Assembly: GCA_035456105.1 (NCBI GenBank)
Contig: DATIDV010000043.1
Span: 124,001-188,000, forward strand
DNA length: 64,000 nucleotides
Source: Viridibacterium sp035456105
Lineage (GTDB): Bacteria > Pseudomonadota > Gammaproteobacteria > Burkholderiales > Rhodocyclaceae
Reading direction: 5' to 3'
The translations under genes and the position numbers were made by a program. Position 1 is the first letter of the stretch; each line of letters starts with the position of its first letter. Below the pieces are notes generated by a model. The model saw only the letters and a list, made by a program, of their open reading frames with translations. It was not told the origin of the DNA and searched no databases. Shown here one piece after another: positions 11,110 through 19,245 of this stretch.

Positions 11110-11811
11110 ATGCTGAACCACCCCTCATCCGCGCCCACCGCAGACCAATTCGCCACCGGCCTCCGCCAACGGCTCGCCACGCTGGCAGACCCCGCACGCG
11201 CAGCGCCGATGGCGGCGTACATGAAGCAGCGTTTCGTGTTCTTCGGCATCCCCACGCCGGCACGGCGGGCTGCGGTGAAAGTACAGGTGGCGAGCCTGGG
11301 ACGCGCGCCGGCTGCGGACTGGTTGCTGGCGGTAGCGGAAGCCTTGTGGGGCTTCGATGAGCGCGAGTGTCAGTACGTGGCGGTCGATCTGCTGGTGAAG
11401 TTCGCGGCGCGTTTCGAGGCATCGCACGAGCCGCGACTGGCAGCGCTGGTGCAGGCGAAGGCCTGGTGGGATTCGGTGGATCTGATCGCGGCGCATGTGT
11501 ATGGCAGCCTGTGCCGTCGCGCGCCGGCATTGCAGGTGCGGCTGGATGCGTATGCGATGCGCGAGGATATGTGGCTGCGTCGCGTGGCGATCCTGCATCA
11601 GCTGAACTACGCGGGCGAGACGGATCGTGCGCGCCTCGCTGCGATCCTGACGGCGAATCTGGATCAAGCGGATTTTTTCATTCGCAAGGCAATGGGCTGG
11701 GCGCTGCGCCAGTTTGCACGCCACGATGCGGACTGGGTGCGCGACTGGCTGGATGCACATGCAGATCGGGTATCCGGCCTGACGCGGCGCGAGGCGCTCA
11801 AGCGCCTCTGA
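11110..11811 (+). CDS. AlkD-like DNA alkylation repair protein
   Basis: A 233-residue helical-repeat protein of the AlkD family, DNA glycosylases that remove alkylated bases such as 7-methylguanine or 3-methyladenine. Supporting stretches are YMKQRFVFFGIPTPARR near residues 36-52, WWDSVDLIAAHVYG near 117-130 and DFFIRKAMGWALRQFARHD near 192-210. The latter two are the conserved Trp-Asp and Arg/Lys regions that contact DNA. Length matches the family. It is divergent from the DUF4238 gene, with 112 bp between the two starts. No strong ribosome binding site is visible. Confidence 0.85.
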   Translation: MLNHPSSAPTADQFATGLRQRLATLADPARAAPMAAYMKQRFVFFGIPTPARRAAVKVQVASLGRAPAADWLLAVAEALWGFDERECQYVAVDLLVKFAARFEASHEPRLAALVQAKAWWDSVDLIAAHVYGSLCRRAPALQVRLDAYAMREDMWLRRVAILHQLNYAGETDRARLAAILTANLDQADFFIRKAMGWALRQFARHDADWVRDWLDAHADRVSGLTRREALKRL

Positions 11812-11857
11812 ATCATCTCTGCAGTTCAGGCGCCCGCGAAAACGGGAATCCGGCCCC

Positions 11858-11972
11858 GTAGGGTGGGTTCGCGCAGCAACCCACCGCTCTTCGCCCGCTC
11901 GAATCGTGACATTCCAGCAATCGTGATGATCATGGTGGGTTGTCGCTTAGCTTTGCTCCGAACCCACCCTAC
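11858..11972. repeat. GTAGGGTGGGTT long inverted repeat (copy 2)
   Basis: GTAGGGTGGGTTCG at 11858-11871 is the exact complement of CGAACCCACCCTAC at 11959-11972. Internal AACCCACC and GGTGGGTT copies form nested hairpins. It is related to the short hairpin at 5537 and sits in the leader of the DUF5710 gene. Confidence 0.8.
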
Positions 11973-12014
11973 CTCCCGTATCATCCCGCCCTTCCCATTC
12001 ATCCCTGCCACCTC

Positions 12015-12332
12015 ATGAGATTCAACCTGAAAGTGCCCTTCGCCGAGAAAGACGCAGCGAAGCAGCTCGGCGCGCGCTGGGATGCGGCGAGCAAGCTTTG
12101 GTATGTGGAGGACAAGGCGGACATGGCGCCGTTCGCGAAGTGGAGCCCGACGCCGCGCGATGGATCGGCCCCCTCTTCCGCTGCGCCAGCTCGCGCACCT
12201 GCAAAGGCGAAAGCAACCTCGTCCGAGGGCATCGTGATTGTCGGCAGCCGCTATGTTGAATTGCCGCGCGTCTGCGCTTGCCTTCCTTGGGAGGATTGTG
12301 ACAAGTGCCGTGCTACGGGGTTGTCGGTCTGA
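12015..12332 (+). CDS. DUF5710 domain protein with Cys-rich tail
   Basis: A 105-residue soluble protein. Residues 1-45 match the DUF5710 pattern: MRFNLKVPFAEKDAAKQLGA, then RWDAASKLWYVED. This is a small domain often attached to DNA-processing proteins and of unknown biochemical role. A flexible Ala/Pro/Ser linker (55-75) leads to a C-terminal segment with CACLPWEDCDKC at about 90-101. Its four Cys could bind a metal. The frame extends upstream into the GTAGGGTGGG repeat, but the domain begins at the ATG at 12015. Confidence 0.75.
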   Translation: MRFNLKVPFAEKDAAKQLGARWDAASKLWYVEDKADMAPFAKWSPTPRDGSAPSSAAPARAPAKAKATSSEGIVIVGSRYVELPRVCACLPWEDCDKCRATGLSV

Positions 12333-12351
12333 CGGGAGCACGGAAGACACT

Positions 12352-12379
12352 CGTCATCCCGGCCTTCGCCGGGATGACG
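12352..12379. repeat. REP-like palindrome (copy 2, single hairpin)
   Basis: CGTCATCCCGGCCTTCGCCGG and the following GATGACG form one perfect hairpin, a half-element of the REP-like family. It lies 20 bp after the DUF5710 gene. Confidence 0.8.
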
Positions 12380-12553
12380 GTATTTCTTCATGGATCGTGA
12401 ACAGGTTCTGAGCAGCGGGCGCCGGGTTACAAACCCCAAGGGCGAACGCAAGCCGCCGCAAACATGAACGGCCTTGCGGAAAACCCGCTTCGACAGTTCT
12501 GCCGATTCCTGATCACAATCGGGGCTCTTCAGGTAACACCGGGGAATTCGCCA

Positions 12554-13570
12554 ATGGCTCATATGGACTCTCTCTTCTCCCAGCTTTCCGCGACGGTACC
12601 GGGTGCCGGCACGACGGAGGAACTGACGCGGCCACTGCTGGAAATCCTCAGTTCTGTCGCGGGCATGGAATCCACCTATCTGACGACGATAGACCTCGAC
12701 GCCGGGATGCAGCATGTGCGCTATGCGCGCAACGTCGGGGTCATGCAGGTTCCGGAAGGGCTGGATGTGCCCTGGGAAGACACGCTGTGCAAGCGCTCCC
12801 TCGACGAGGGCCGCCCGTACGTGCCCAACGTGCCAGAACACTGGGGTGACTCGGCCGCGGCTCGCGCGCTGGGCATCCAGACTTATGTCAGCACACCCGT
12901 CCGTGACCAGGGTGGCAAGCTGCTCGGTACGCTCTGCGCTGCCAGTGCGGCTACCCGACCGCTGACGATGGATACTGAGAAACTCCTGCAACTCTCCTCG
13001 AAAATCATCGGCACCTGGCTGGAGCGCGAGCGATTGCTCGCAGCGCTTGCCGAAGCGAATACGCGTCTGGCCAGCATCGCGCTCATGGACGCGCTGACCG
13101 AGCTACCCAACAGGCGCGCCATCATCGACACCCTCAATCGCGCGCTCGCGAGTGCGAAGCGCGAAGGCAGGAGCGTGCTGGTCGGGCTGGTCGACCTGGA
13201 CGGCTTCAAGCAGATCAACGACACCCACGGCCACCAGATTGGCGATCTGTTCCTGCAGGAAATCGCCCGCCGCCTGCGCACCGCCCTGCGTGACATGGAT
13301 GCGGTGGGCCGCCTCGGCGGTGACGAATTCGGCATCGTTGCGCCGGGCCCGGCCAGCGGTGCGGCGGCAGCTGCGCGGCTGCTGCAGGAGCGCGTCGCTG
13401 CCGCCACCATCGGCGACTACCAGCTCAAGGACATCCATCTGGCATACAGCGGCGCAAGCGTTGGCGTCGCGATCATCGATCCTGCACGCGCCGACGCCGA
13501 CGAAGCCTTTCGCCAGGCCGACGCACAGATGTACCGGATCAAACGCCAGCGGCGCGTCGCACGAGCATAG
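12554..13570 (+). CDS. GAF-GGDEF diguanylate cyclase
   Basis: A 338-residue cytoplasmic protein that should make cyclic di-GMP from GTP. A GAF sensor domain occupies about 15-158. A short coiled linker leads to the GGDEF domain at about 172-335, with DALTELPNRRA, VDLDGFKQINDTHGH and the active-site GGDEF at 255-259. An RxxD inhibitory site (RDMD, 246-249) sits exactly five residues before GGDEF, so product inhibition is expected. No membrane segment is present. The frame is open from 12464, but the ATG at 12554 is preceded by a GGGGAATTCG site. The GAF ligand is unknown. Confidence 0.9.
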   Translation: MAHMDSLFSQLSATVPGAGTTEELTRPLLEILSSVAGMESTYLTTIDLDAGMQHVRYARNVGVMQVPEGLDVPWEDTLCKRSLDEGRPYVPNVPEHWGDSAAARALGIQTYVSTPVRDQGGKLLGTLCAASAATRPLTMDTEKLLQLSSKIIGTWLERERLLAALAEANTRLASIALMDALTELPNRRAIIDTLNRALASAKREGRSVLVGLVDLDGFKQINDTHGHQIGDLFLQEIARRLRTALRDMDAVGRLGGDEFGIVAPGPASGAAAAARLLQERVAAATIGDYQLKDIHLAYSGASVGVAIIDPARADADEAFRQADAQMYRIKRQRRVARA

Positions 13571-13811
13571 GCGAAGATCGTCGCTGCGGATCATGTCCGT
13601 AGCCGCGTCCCCGCACGCTCCGCGACGAGCTTGGCCCCACGCGAGGCGTCCGTGCGTTCGGGATCCGGGTCGATTTGCAGTATCCATTTGAAGTATCTTT
13701 AAGCGCTCCGATCCCGACCGGGCACGCCCCATGCCGTTTCCGCAACCTGCAGCGCAGTGGCAGCAATACGGCAAGCGTCTTCGGCCGGATGCTTTGCCGC
13801 GTCCGGCTGTC

Positions 13812-14510
13812 ATGCACAGAGGCCTGCCCGCAGTCGCCTGCGGCCTCGCCATGCTTGCGGCGCTGCCCGCCAAGGCTGAAGACCTGGATCTGGCCCTGGG
13901 TGCGACGTCGGATGTCGTCATCCGCGGCGTCAGCCTGAGCGGCAACGCCATTTCGCCTCAACTCACTGCGGACTACTACGCTGCACGCGGCTGGTTGCTC
14001 GGTATCGCAGCGAACCAGGTCAGGCCGCTCGACGACTCCGCCGAATCCTTGCAGTTACTTGCGCGGGCGGGCTACGGCTGGTCGCTCGCGAGCGACTGGA
14101 GCATGCAGATCACTTATCTGCATTACGCCTATCCCCGGGATGACTACCTGAGCGACTACGCGCATGACGAATTGAGTGGCAGCCTGGCCTGGCGCGATCA
14201 GCTCGTGCTGAGCGTTTCGGCTTCGCCGAATGCGCGATTTGGCAGAGATGCCCGCGAGCCCAGTTTTTCTTACGATCTGACGGCCCGCTATCCCCTCTCC
14301 CGCAAGATTTCCGTCGTGGCGGGCGTCGGCTATTACGACCTGCACCGCGTACTGGGAAGCGGCTATCTGTATGGCAATAGCGGTGTCGAGCTGCTGGTGG
14401 GCTCGCTTCAGCTTGCGCTGTCCTATATTGCGACGAGCAGTGAGGCGAAAACCCTGTTCGGCCGGAAGGCCTCCGATCGCTGGACGGCCAGTGCCATGTG
14501 GCATTTTTGA
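13812..14510 (+). CDS. TorF-family outer-membrane protein (Gcw_chp type)
   Basis: A 232-residue predicted outer-membrane beta-barrel. The start at 13812 gives a signal peptide (MHRGLPAVACGLAMLAALPA, cleavage near AKAED). The mature protein begins with the family-typical GATSDVVIRGVSLSGN, continues with alternating amphipathic strands, and ends in aromatic Phe (SAMWHF), as outer-membrane barrels do. Relatives are annotated as putative porins of unknown substrate. The longer frame from 13731 would hide the signal peptide. It is separated from the cyclase by 241 bp and probably has its own promoter. Confidence 0.75.
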   Translation: MHRGLPAVACGLAMLAALPAKAEDLDLALGATSDVVIRGVSLSGNAISPQLTADYYAARGWLLGIAANQVRPLDDSAESLQLLARAGYGWSLASDWSMQITYLHYAYPRDDYLSDYAHDELSGSLAWRDQLVLSVSASPNARFGRDAREPSFSYDLTARYPLSRKISVVAGVGYYDLHRVLGSGYLYGNSGVELLVGSLQLALSYIATSSEAKTLFGRKASDRWTASAMWHF

Positions 14511-14538
14511 GAGGCAGTTCATGACCTCAAGAAATGAT

Positions 14539-14609
14539 CGTCATCCCGGCGAAAGCCGGGATCCAGATCGTACGTCCGGTACTGGATCCCGGCTTTCGCC
14601 GGGATGACG
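14539..14609. repeat. REP-like palindromic element (copy 3)
   Basis: Two arms, CGTCATCCCGGCGAAAGCCG (with GGATCCAG) and its complement, at 14539-14566 and 14582-14609. The loop GATCGTACGTCCGGT is close to that of copy 7 at 44042, so these two copies are nearly identical. Confidence 0.9.
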
Positions 14610-14787
14610 ACTAGGTTTCGAAGGCCTTCTCTATCCAGACAGCCCCTTCGTTGAACGGCTTTCAACCGATTGCGAACAGATTCTGAAGAGCGAGCCGAAA
14701 AAAGAGTCTGCGCTCGCAACTCTTTGGCCTCGCGCAGGTACTCACGTCTGAAGCCACTCGCAATCGTGCATCCGAACCGGAGCGTTC

Positions 14788-15450
14788 ATGCTGAAGTCGC
14801 AGCCATCGTCCAGCCATCAGGAACCTGCATCTCGCACCAGTGACGTAGAAGAGTGCGCGCTCATCCTGCAGATCGCTGCTGGCGAACGCGCGGCCCTCAA
14901 TCAGCTTTACCGCATGTATCGCCCGCGGCTCGGGCGCTTTCTCGCTCGTCAGACGCGTCGCCAGGATGTGATCGATGAGGTCATCAATGACATCTTCTGG
15001 ATTGTCTGGCGGAGCGCGGACAGTTTTCGTCGCGAATCGAGAGTTTCAACCTGGCTCATGGGCATTGCCTGGCGCAGCATGCTCAAGAACCTGCACAGCC
15101 GGCACGATGCCGGCGCCGGCGAGCCGGGCCTGGACGAATCCATGCAGTCCAGCTACGAGCCGTTTCTCGATCATGAGCGGACCGACTGGGTGGCCAAGGG
15201 GCTGGCGCGTTTGCCGCTGGAGCAGCGCATGACCCTGGAGCTCGCCTACGGGCAGGGGCATTCGCTCGAGGAGGTCGCAGCGATCATGGACTGTCCGGTC
15301 AGTACCGTGAAAGCACGCATGTTCCATGCACGGATCAAGCTGCGCAATGTGCTGCCGACGCTGTCGACCACACCCGCCGCGCAGCTGTCGGAATATGTCG
15401 GCAAGAAAGGTCTTACGAGGGACTGGAAGGAGTACCGCGATGAAGAATGA
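14788..15450 (+). CDS. ECF-type RNA polymerase sigma factor
   Basis: A 220-residue sigma-70 family extracytoplasmic-function factor. Region 2 is at about 25-95 (LYRMYRPRLGRFLAR, then VINDIFWIVWRSADSFRRES). Region 4 is at about 130-190 (LARLPLEQRMTLELAYGQG, HSLEEVAAIMDCPVSTVKAR). There is a 30-residue tail ending WKEYRDEE. Its stop overlaps the start of the anti-sigma gene by 11 bases, so the two are translationally coupled. The third gene is a subtilase. This three-gene order implies envelope-stress signalling controlled by the membrane anti-sigma factor. Confidence 0.92.
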   Translation: MLKSQPSSSHQEPASRTSDVEECALILQIAAGERAALNQLYRMYRPRLGRFLARQTRRQDVIDEVINDIFWIVWRSADSFRRESRVSTWLMGIAWRSMLKNLHSRHDAGAGEPGLDESMQSSYEPFLDHERTDWVAKGLARLPLEQRMTLELAYGQGHSLEEVAAIMDCPVSTVKARMFHARIKLRNVLPTLSTTPAAQLSEYVGKKGLTRDWKEYRDEE

Positions 15451-16108
15451 GCGTGGTCCGGACCATTGCCAGATCTGGGAGCAGATCCCGTGGGTCGTCA
15501 ATGGCACAGCCGTCGATTCGGAACGTCGTCGTGTCGAAACACATCTTGAGGAATGCGTGGACTGCAGAGCCGAATTTGCGCATCAGCAGCAGGTGCATGC
15601 CGCGCTGCAAGCGGACACCTCGGTGGATGGAGATGCCGAGGCCGGCTTGCAACGCTTCTGGGCCGGGGTCGATAGCGTGGCAGCGCCGGCAAAGCCTGCG
15701 CGGGCCTCCGCAGGCAGGCGATTCGACACTCGTTTTCTCGTGGGAGCGCTGGCCGCCACGGTCGTGATCGAAGCGGCCGGGCTCGTGTTGTTTGGCACGG
15801 GCATTCTGAGCCACGATGAATCGACTCAGGGGTATCGCACCTTATCGGAAGCGCAACCGGCTGCAGCGCGTGGCGAGATCCGTGTCGTGCTGCGGTCCGA
15901 GATGCGCATCGGCGAGCTGGCGGCGCTGCTCGATGCACTTCAGCTTGAGGTCGTCGCGGGGCCGAACGAAGCGGGCGCGTACGCCCTGGCGCCACGCCCG
16001 GCAAGCCGGGTTCAGGAGGATCGGCTCGCCCGTTTGCGTGCAACGCCCGGCGTGCAACTCGCGGAGCCGATAGCGGGACTGGATTCTGGATTGGACGTCG
16101 CCCGATGA
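15440..16108 (+). CDS. Zinc-finger transmembrane anti-sigma factor with protease-pro-domain-like tail
   Basis: A 222-residue protein. Its cytoplasmic N-terminus carries the anti-sigma zinc motif with His35, Cys39 and Cys42 (VETHLEECVDC) and an upstream Cys10. One membrane helix lies at about 98-122 (VGALAATVVIEAAGLVLFG), placing the rest in the periplasm. The periplasmic part (146-211) contains IRVVLRSEMRIGELAALLDA and RLRATPGVQLAEP, a pattern resembling the inhibitor-like pro-region of subtilases. The adjacent protease has a similar stretch. The start at 15440 overlaps the sigma gene; the end overlaps the protease start as ATGA. It presumably holds the sigma factor at the membrane until a signal arrives. 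Confidence 0.8.
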   Translation: MKNERGPDHCQIWEQIPWVVNGTAVDSERRRVETHLEECVDCRAEFAHQQQVHAALQADTSVDGDAEAGLQRFWAGVDSVAAPAKPARASAGRRFDTRFLVGALAATVVIEAAGLVLFGTGILSHDESTQGYRTLSEAQPAAARGEIRVVLRSEMRIGELAALLDALQLEVVAGPNEAGAYALAPRPASRVQEDRLARLRATPGVQLAEPIAGLDSGLDVAR

Positions 16109-17436
16109 TCTGCCGATACATCTGCATTCTGTGTCTGCTCGGCGTGCTCGCGGCCTGCGCGACCCCGCCCCTGGGCGCCAGCGCTGCAATCAGTACGCCG
16201 AGCGTGCAGACGCAACCGGAGCGCTTTGTCGTCCTCGCAGTCGATAACCCCAGCGTTCCGATCAGCACTCAGGCAGGTTCCACCGCGGGCGCTTACGGCA
16301 TGAAGAGCCGCTACGCCTCAGGTGCCGGTGCGCTCGCGAATATGGCCGCCGTGGAAAAGGAATATGGTCTGCGCGAGCAGGCTGCGTGGGCCATCGTCCC
16401 GCTGCGCTTGCACTGCGTCGTCGCCGAGCTTCCGCCGGGCGCATCACTCGAGGCGATTCTGGCTGCGCTGCAGAAGGATCCGCGCGTGCAGCTTGCCCAA
16501 CCCTTACAGCGCTTCAGCACTTTCGCGAGCGGCACCCCTGACCACCATGAGGGCTACAACGATCCTTACGCGATGCTCCAGCGCGGCTTCGTCACGCTTG
16601 ACGCCGTCGATGCGCATCGCATTTCGCGCGGCACAGGTGTGCGCATTGCGGTGATCGATACGGGTGCCGATACCGGGCATCCGGACCTGAAGGCCAGCGT
16701 GGCCGCAGCGCGTAATTTCGTGGACCAGGACGTGCGGCAATTCGAGCATGATCGCCACGGCACGGAAGTGGCCGGCGTGATTGCCGCCGTCGCCAATAAT
16801 GGCGAAGGCATCGTCGGTATTGCGCCGGAAGCGCGCCTGCTGCTGTTCAAAGCCTGTTGGCAGACAAAGCCGGATGAGAGCGCCGCGCAATGCAATTCGT
16901 TCACGCTCGCACAGGCACTGTCAGCGGCCATCGAGAGCGATGCGCAAGTCATCAATCTGAGCCTCGGCGGGCCGCCCGACCCCTTGCTGTCGCGACTGCT
17001 CGAACGCGCGCTTGAGCAGCGACGCATCGTGGTCGGGGCCATGCCGCCGGATGGCCGGCTCGACGGCTTCCCGCTCGGTGTGGCGGGCGTGATTGCCGTG
17101 GCGCGTGCCGATCGTCCGGTCGCACAGGAGCGCGTACTGGGCGGCCCGGGGCAGGACATCCTGACGCTCATGCCGGGTGCGCACTATGACTATGACAGCG
17201 GCTCATCGCTGGCGGCCGCCCATGTCAGTGCGGTGGTGGCGCTGCTGCTCGCCAGGAGTCCGCATCTCGATGCGCGCCAGGTTTTCGCCATGCTGAAGGG
17301 CAGCGCAAGGCGGACTGCGGGAGGCCTCAGCATCGACGCATGTCTGGCACTCAATGCCCTGCAGACTCAGTCCATCGCGTGCAATGACTCCACCACCATA
17401 CCCAACGAGAAAGCCGCGCAATCCGGCCTGCATTGA
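16105..17436 (+). CDS. S8 (subtilisin-like) serine protease lipoprotein
   Basis: A 443-residue envelope protease. The lipobox LAAC (Cys18) follows a hydrophobic signal, so it is membrane-anchored. A pro-region-like segment lies at about 98-132 (VVAELPPGASLEAILAALQK, VQLAQP). The catalytic triad is Asp185 (AVIDTGADTGHPDL), His218 (HGTEVAGV) and Ser368 (GSSLAAAHVSA, with GSS instead of the usual GTS). The usual oxyanion-hole Asn (AAGN-type motif) is not visible; the corresponding place reads VVGAMPPDGR, so activity may be altered. It overlaps the anti-sigma gene by four bases and may cleave or sense that protein. Confidence 0.85.
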   Translation: MICRYICILCLLGVLAACATPPLGASAAISTPSVQTQPERFVVLAVDNPSVPISTQAGSTAGAYGMKSRYASGAGALANMAAVEKEYGLREQAAWAIVPLRLHCVVAELPPGASLEAILAALQKDPRVQLAQPLQRFSTFASGTPDHHEGYNDPYAMLQRGFVTLDAVDAHRISRGTGVRIAVIDTGADTGHPDLKASVAAARNFVDQDVRQFEHDRHGTEVAGVIAAVANNGEGIVGIAPEARLLLFKACWQTKPDESAAQCNSFTLAQALSAAIESDAQVINLSLGGPPDPLLSRLLERALEQRRIVVGAMPPDGRLDGFPLGVAGVIAVARADRPVAQERVLGGPGQDILTLMPGAHYDYDSGSSLAAAHVSAVVALLLARSPHLDARQVFAMLKGSARRTAGGLSIDACLALNALQTQSIACNDSTTIPNEKAAQSGLH

Positions 17437-17711
17437 GCGGGACACCGGCTCGCACCCCCGCTTGAATAGCGAGCGTTCTCTTCCCGCCGGCATTTCTGAT
17501 TCACCGAGCAACTTTTTGCAGCGCCCGGTGCACCCACTGTTGCAGAAGACGTTTCTGTGAAGCGCTTGCGACTGCGCGCGATTAGCGAACAGGAATCGGG
17601 AGGCCTCGGGCATATGAAATCAGCATCGCCGCAGAGAAGCGCCGCCCGGTTCGTGTCGAGATGCATCGACGTCCTGCTTCTCGCAAGCCTGACCAGCAAG
17701 GAGAATCGAAC

Positions 17712-18836
17712 ATGAAAGGCTATAGCACACTCGCGAACGGGTTCATTACCCTACTCGTGGCTCTCGGGCTGGCCGCGTGTGGCGGTGGAGGTGGGGGTGG
17801 TCCATATGGGGGCAACGGCTCCATGATTCCGGCGTCCTCATCGTCTTCATCGTCAGCGCCGACAGCCTCCTCCTTCATGATGACTGCCCTCGTTTCAGAC
17901 GGTGGCGTATCAGCGCCGCATGCGGACACGCACATGAAGAACACCTGGGGCGTCGCCTTCAACCCCAACGGGTTCGTCTGGGTGACCAATGCGGATTCGG
18001 ATACATCAACTCTCTACGATGGCAATGGCGTTCCGCAGACGCTCGTTGTCAACGTGCCAGGCAATCCCGTTGGCATTGTCTTCAACGGTGGCGGCGGGTT
18101 CACGGTCAAGAAAGGAGTGCTGAGTGGCAGCAGCGCCTTCATCTTCGCCGGTGAGGGCGGCACTATTTCCGGCTGGTCGCCGGGCGTCGACGCAACGAAC
18201 GCGATCACGGCCTACGACGGCAGTGCAAGTAGCGCGAGCTACCGAGGCTTGGCGCTGGCCAGCAAAGGCGGCGCCAACTTCCTGTACGCCGCCGACTTTC
18301 ATAACGGCAGGATCGATGTATTCGATACGAACTTTGCCAGGACCACTACGACCGGCGGCTTCGCGGATGCAACCTTGCCAGCGGGCTATGCACCGTTTGG
18401 TCTTCAGGCCATCGGCGGCAAGCTGTACGTGACCTTCGCCAAAGTCGACACCGCGACGGGCGACGAGATCACGGGCGCCGGGCTGGGCATCCTTGATGTG
18501 TTCGATACCGATGGCAAGCTCCTGCAGCGCCTCGTCACCGGCGGTGCCCTCAATGCGCCGTGGGGCATCGCGATGGCACCGGCGAACTTCGGGAGCTTCA
18601 GCAACGACATCCTGGTTTCGAACTTCGGCGACGGGAAGATCAACGCCTACAACCCCACCAGCGGCGCCATGGTGGGCACGCTGTCGCAAGCGAATGGCAG
18701 TCCGATCGTTATTGACGGGCTGTGGGGCATCGCATTCGGCAACGACCGCAACAACCAGCCTTCCAATACGCTGTTCTTCGCAGCCGGGCCGAACGACGAA
18801 GCGAACGGCGAATACGGGCGGATCGATCTGCGCTAG
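17712..18836 (+). CDS. TIGR03118-like secreted lipoprotein (beta-propeller type)
   Basis: A 374-residue protein. The ATG at 17712 follows AAGGAGAATCGAAC. The signal peptide ends in the lipobox LAAC, followed by a Gly run and a Ser-rich linker to about residue 50. The rest has repeated strand-rich units such as NTWGVAFNPNGFVWVTNADS, GLALASKGGANFLYAADFHN, PWGIAMAPANFG and GLWGIAFGND, typical of the TIGR03118 family, probably a beta-propeller. Function is unknown. It lies 275 bp after the subtilase and may or may not share its promoter. Confidence 0.7.
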   Translation: MKGYSTLANGFITLLVALGLAACGGGGGGGPYGGNGSMIPASSSSSSSAPTASSFMMTALVSDGGVSAPHADTHMKNTWGVAFNPNGFVWVTNADSDTSTLYDGNGVPQTLVVNVPGNPVGIVFNGGGGFTVKKGVLSGSSAFIFAGEGGTISGWSPGVDATNAITAYDGSASSASYRGLALASKGGANFLYAADFHNGRIDVFDTNFARTTTTGGFADATLPAGYAPFGLQAIGGKLYVTFAKVDTATGDEITGAGLGILDVFDTDGKLLQRLVTGGALNAPWGIAMAPANFGSFSNDILVSNFGDGKINAYNPTSGAMVGTLSQANGSPIVIDGLWGIAFGNDRNNQPSNTLFFAAGPNDEANGEYGRIDLR

Positions 18837-18892
18837 TGCTGCCGGCAGTAGCGACAGGTCAAGACGGTGTGCCTATGTCAGCGGTGGGGCGG

Positions 18893-19070
18893 ATCCAAGG
18901 CAAAGCCGGACCGCTTCATCGCTGCGATGACGAGCATCCACGAAGAAATCCGCCGCATAGAACGTGGCGAACTGGGCACTGAAAACAACCCGCAGAAGAC
19001 CGCCCCGCACACGCAGGGCAACCTCATCAATTTGTTCTGCGTGTGTGCACCAGTGGGTGACGACGCATAA
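18893..19070 (+). pseudogene. Decayed 3' fragment of gcvP
   Basis: The frame reads SKAKPDRFIAAMTSIHEEIR, then RIERGELGTENNPQK and TAPHTQGNLI. By my count it matches 36 of 45 residues of the GcvP C-terminal region encoded near 8236-8370. It then jumps directly to LFCVCAPVGDDA, matching the last residues of GcvP (LFCACVPMEEYAG). About 43 codons between are missing. DNA similarity is high and in the same orientation. It is a remnant of a second gcvP or of a partial duplication, with no start or other domains left. Confidence 0.8.
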
Positions 19071-19245
19071 GCTCTCTCTGCAAGGCAAAAAAGGTCACGC
19101 AATGCATGGCTTTCTTTGCTCCCACCCGGCCTTTTCCCCGGATACTCATCTGGAATTACAGGCCAGACCTCTAGTTACGAAAAATGCGATTATCATGGCA
19201 CGCTGCAAATAGCAAGAACAAGCAAGCGAACCAGGGGGTTGGTAT

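Noticed and set aside
14718..14750. AACTCT ... CGTCTG as an ECF autoregulatory promoter before the sigma gene
   Set aside because: The spacer would be 21 bp, beyond the usual 15-18 for ECF promoters, and the -35 is imperfect.
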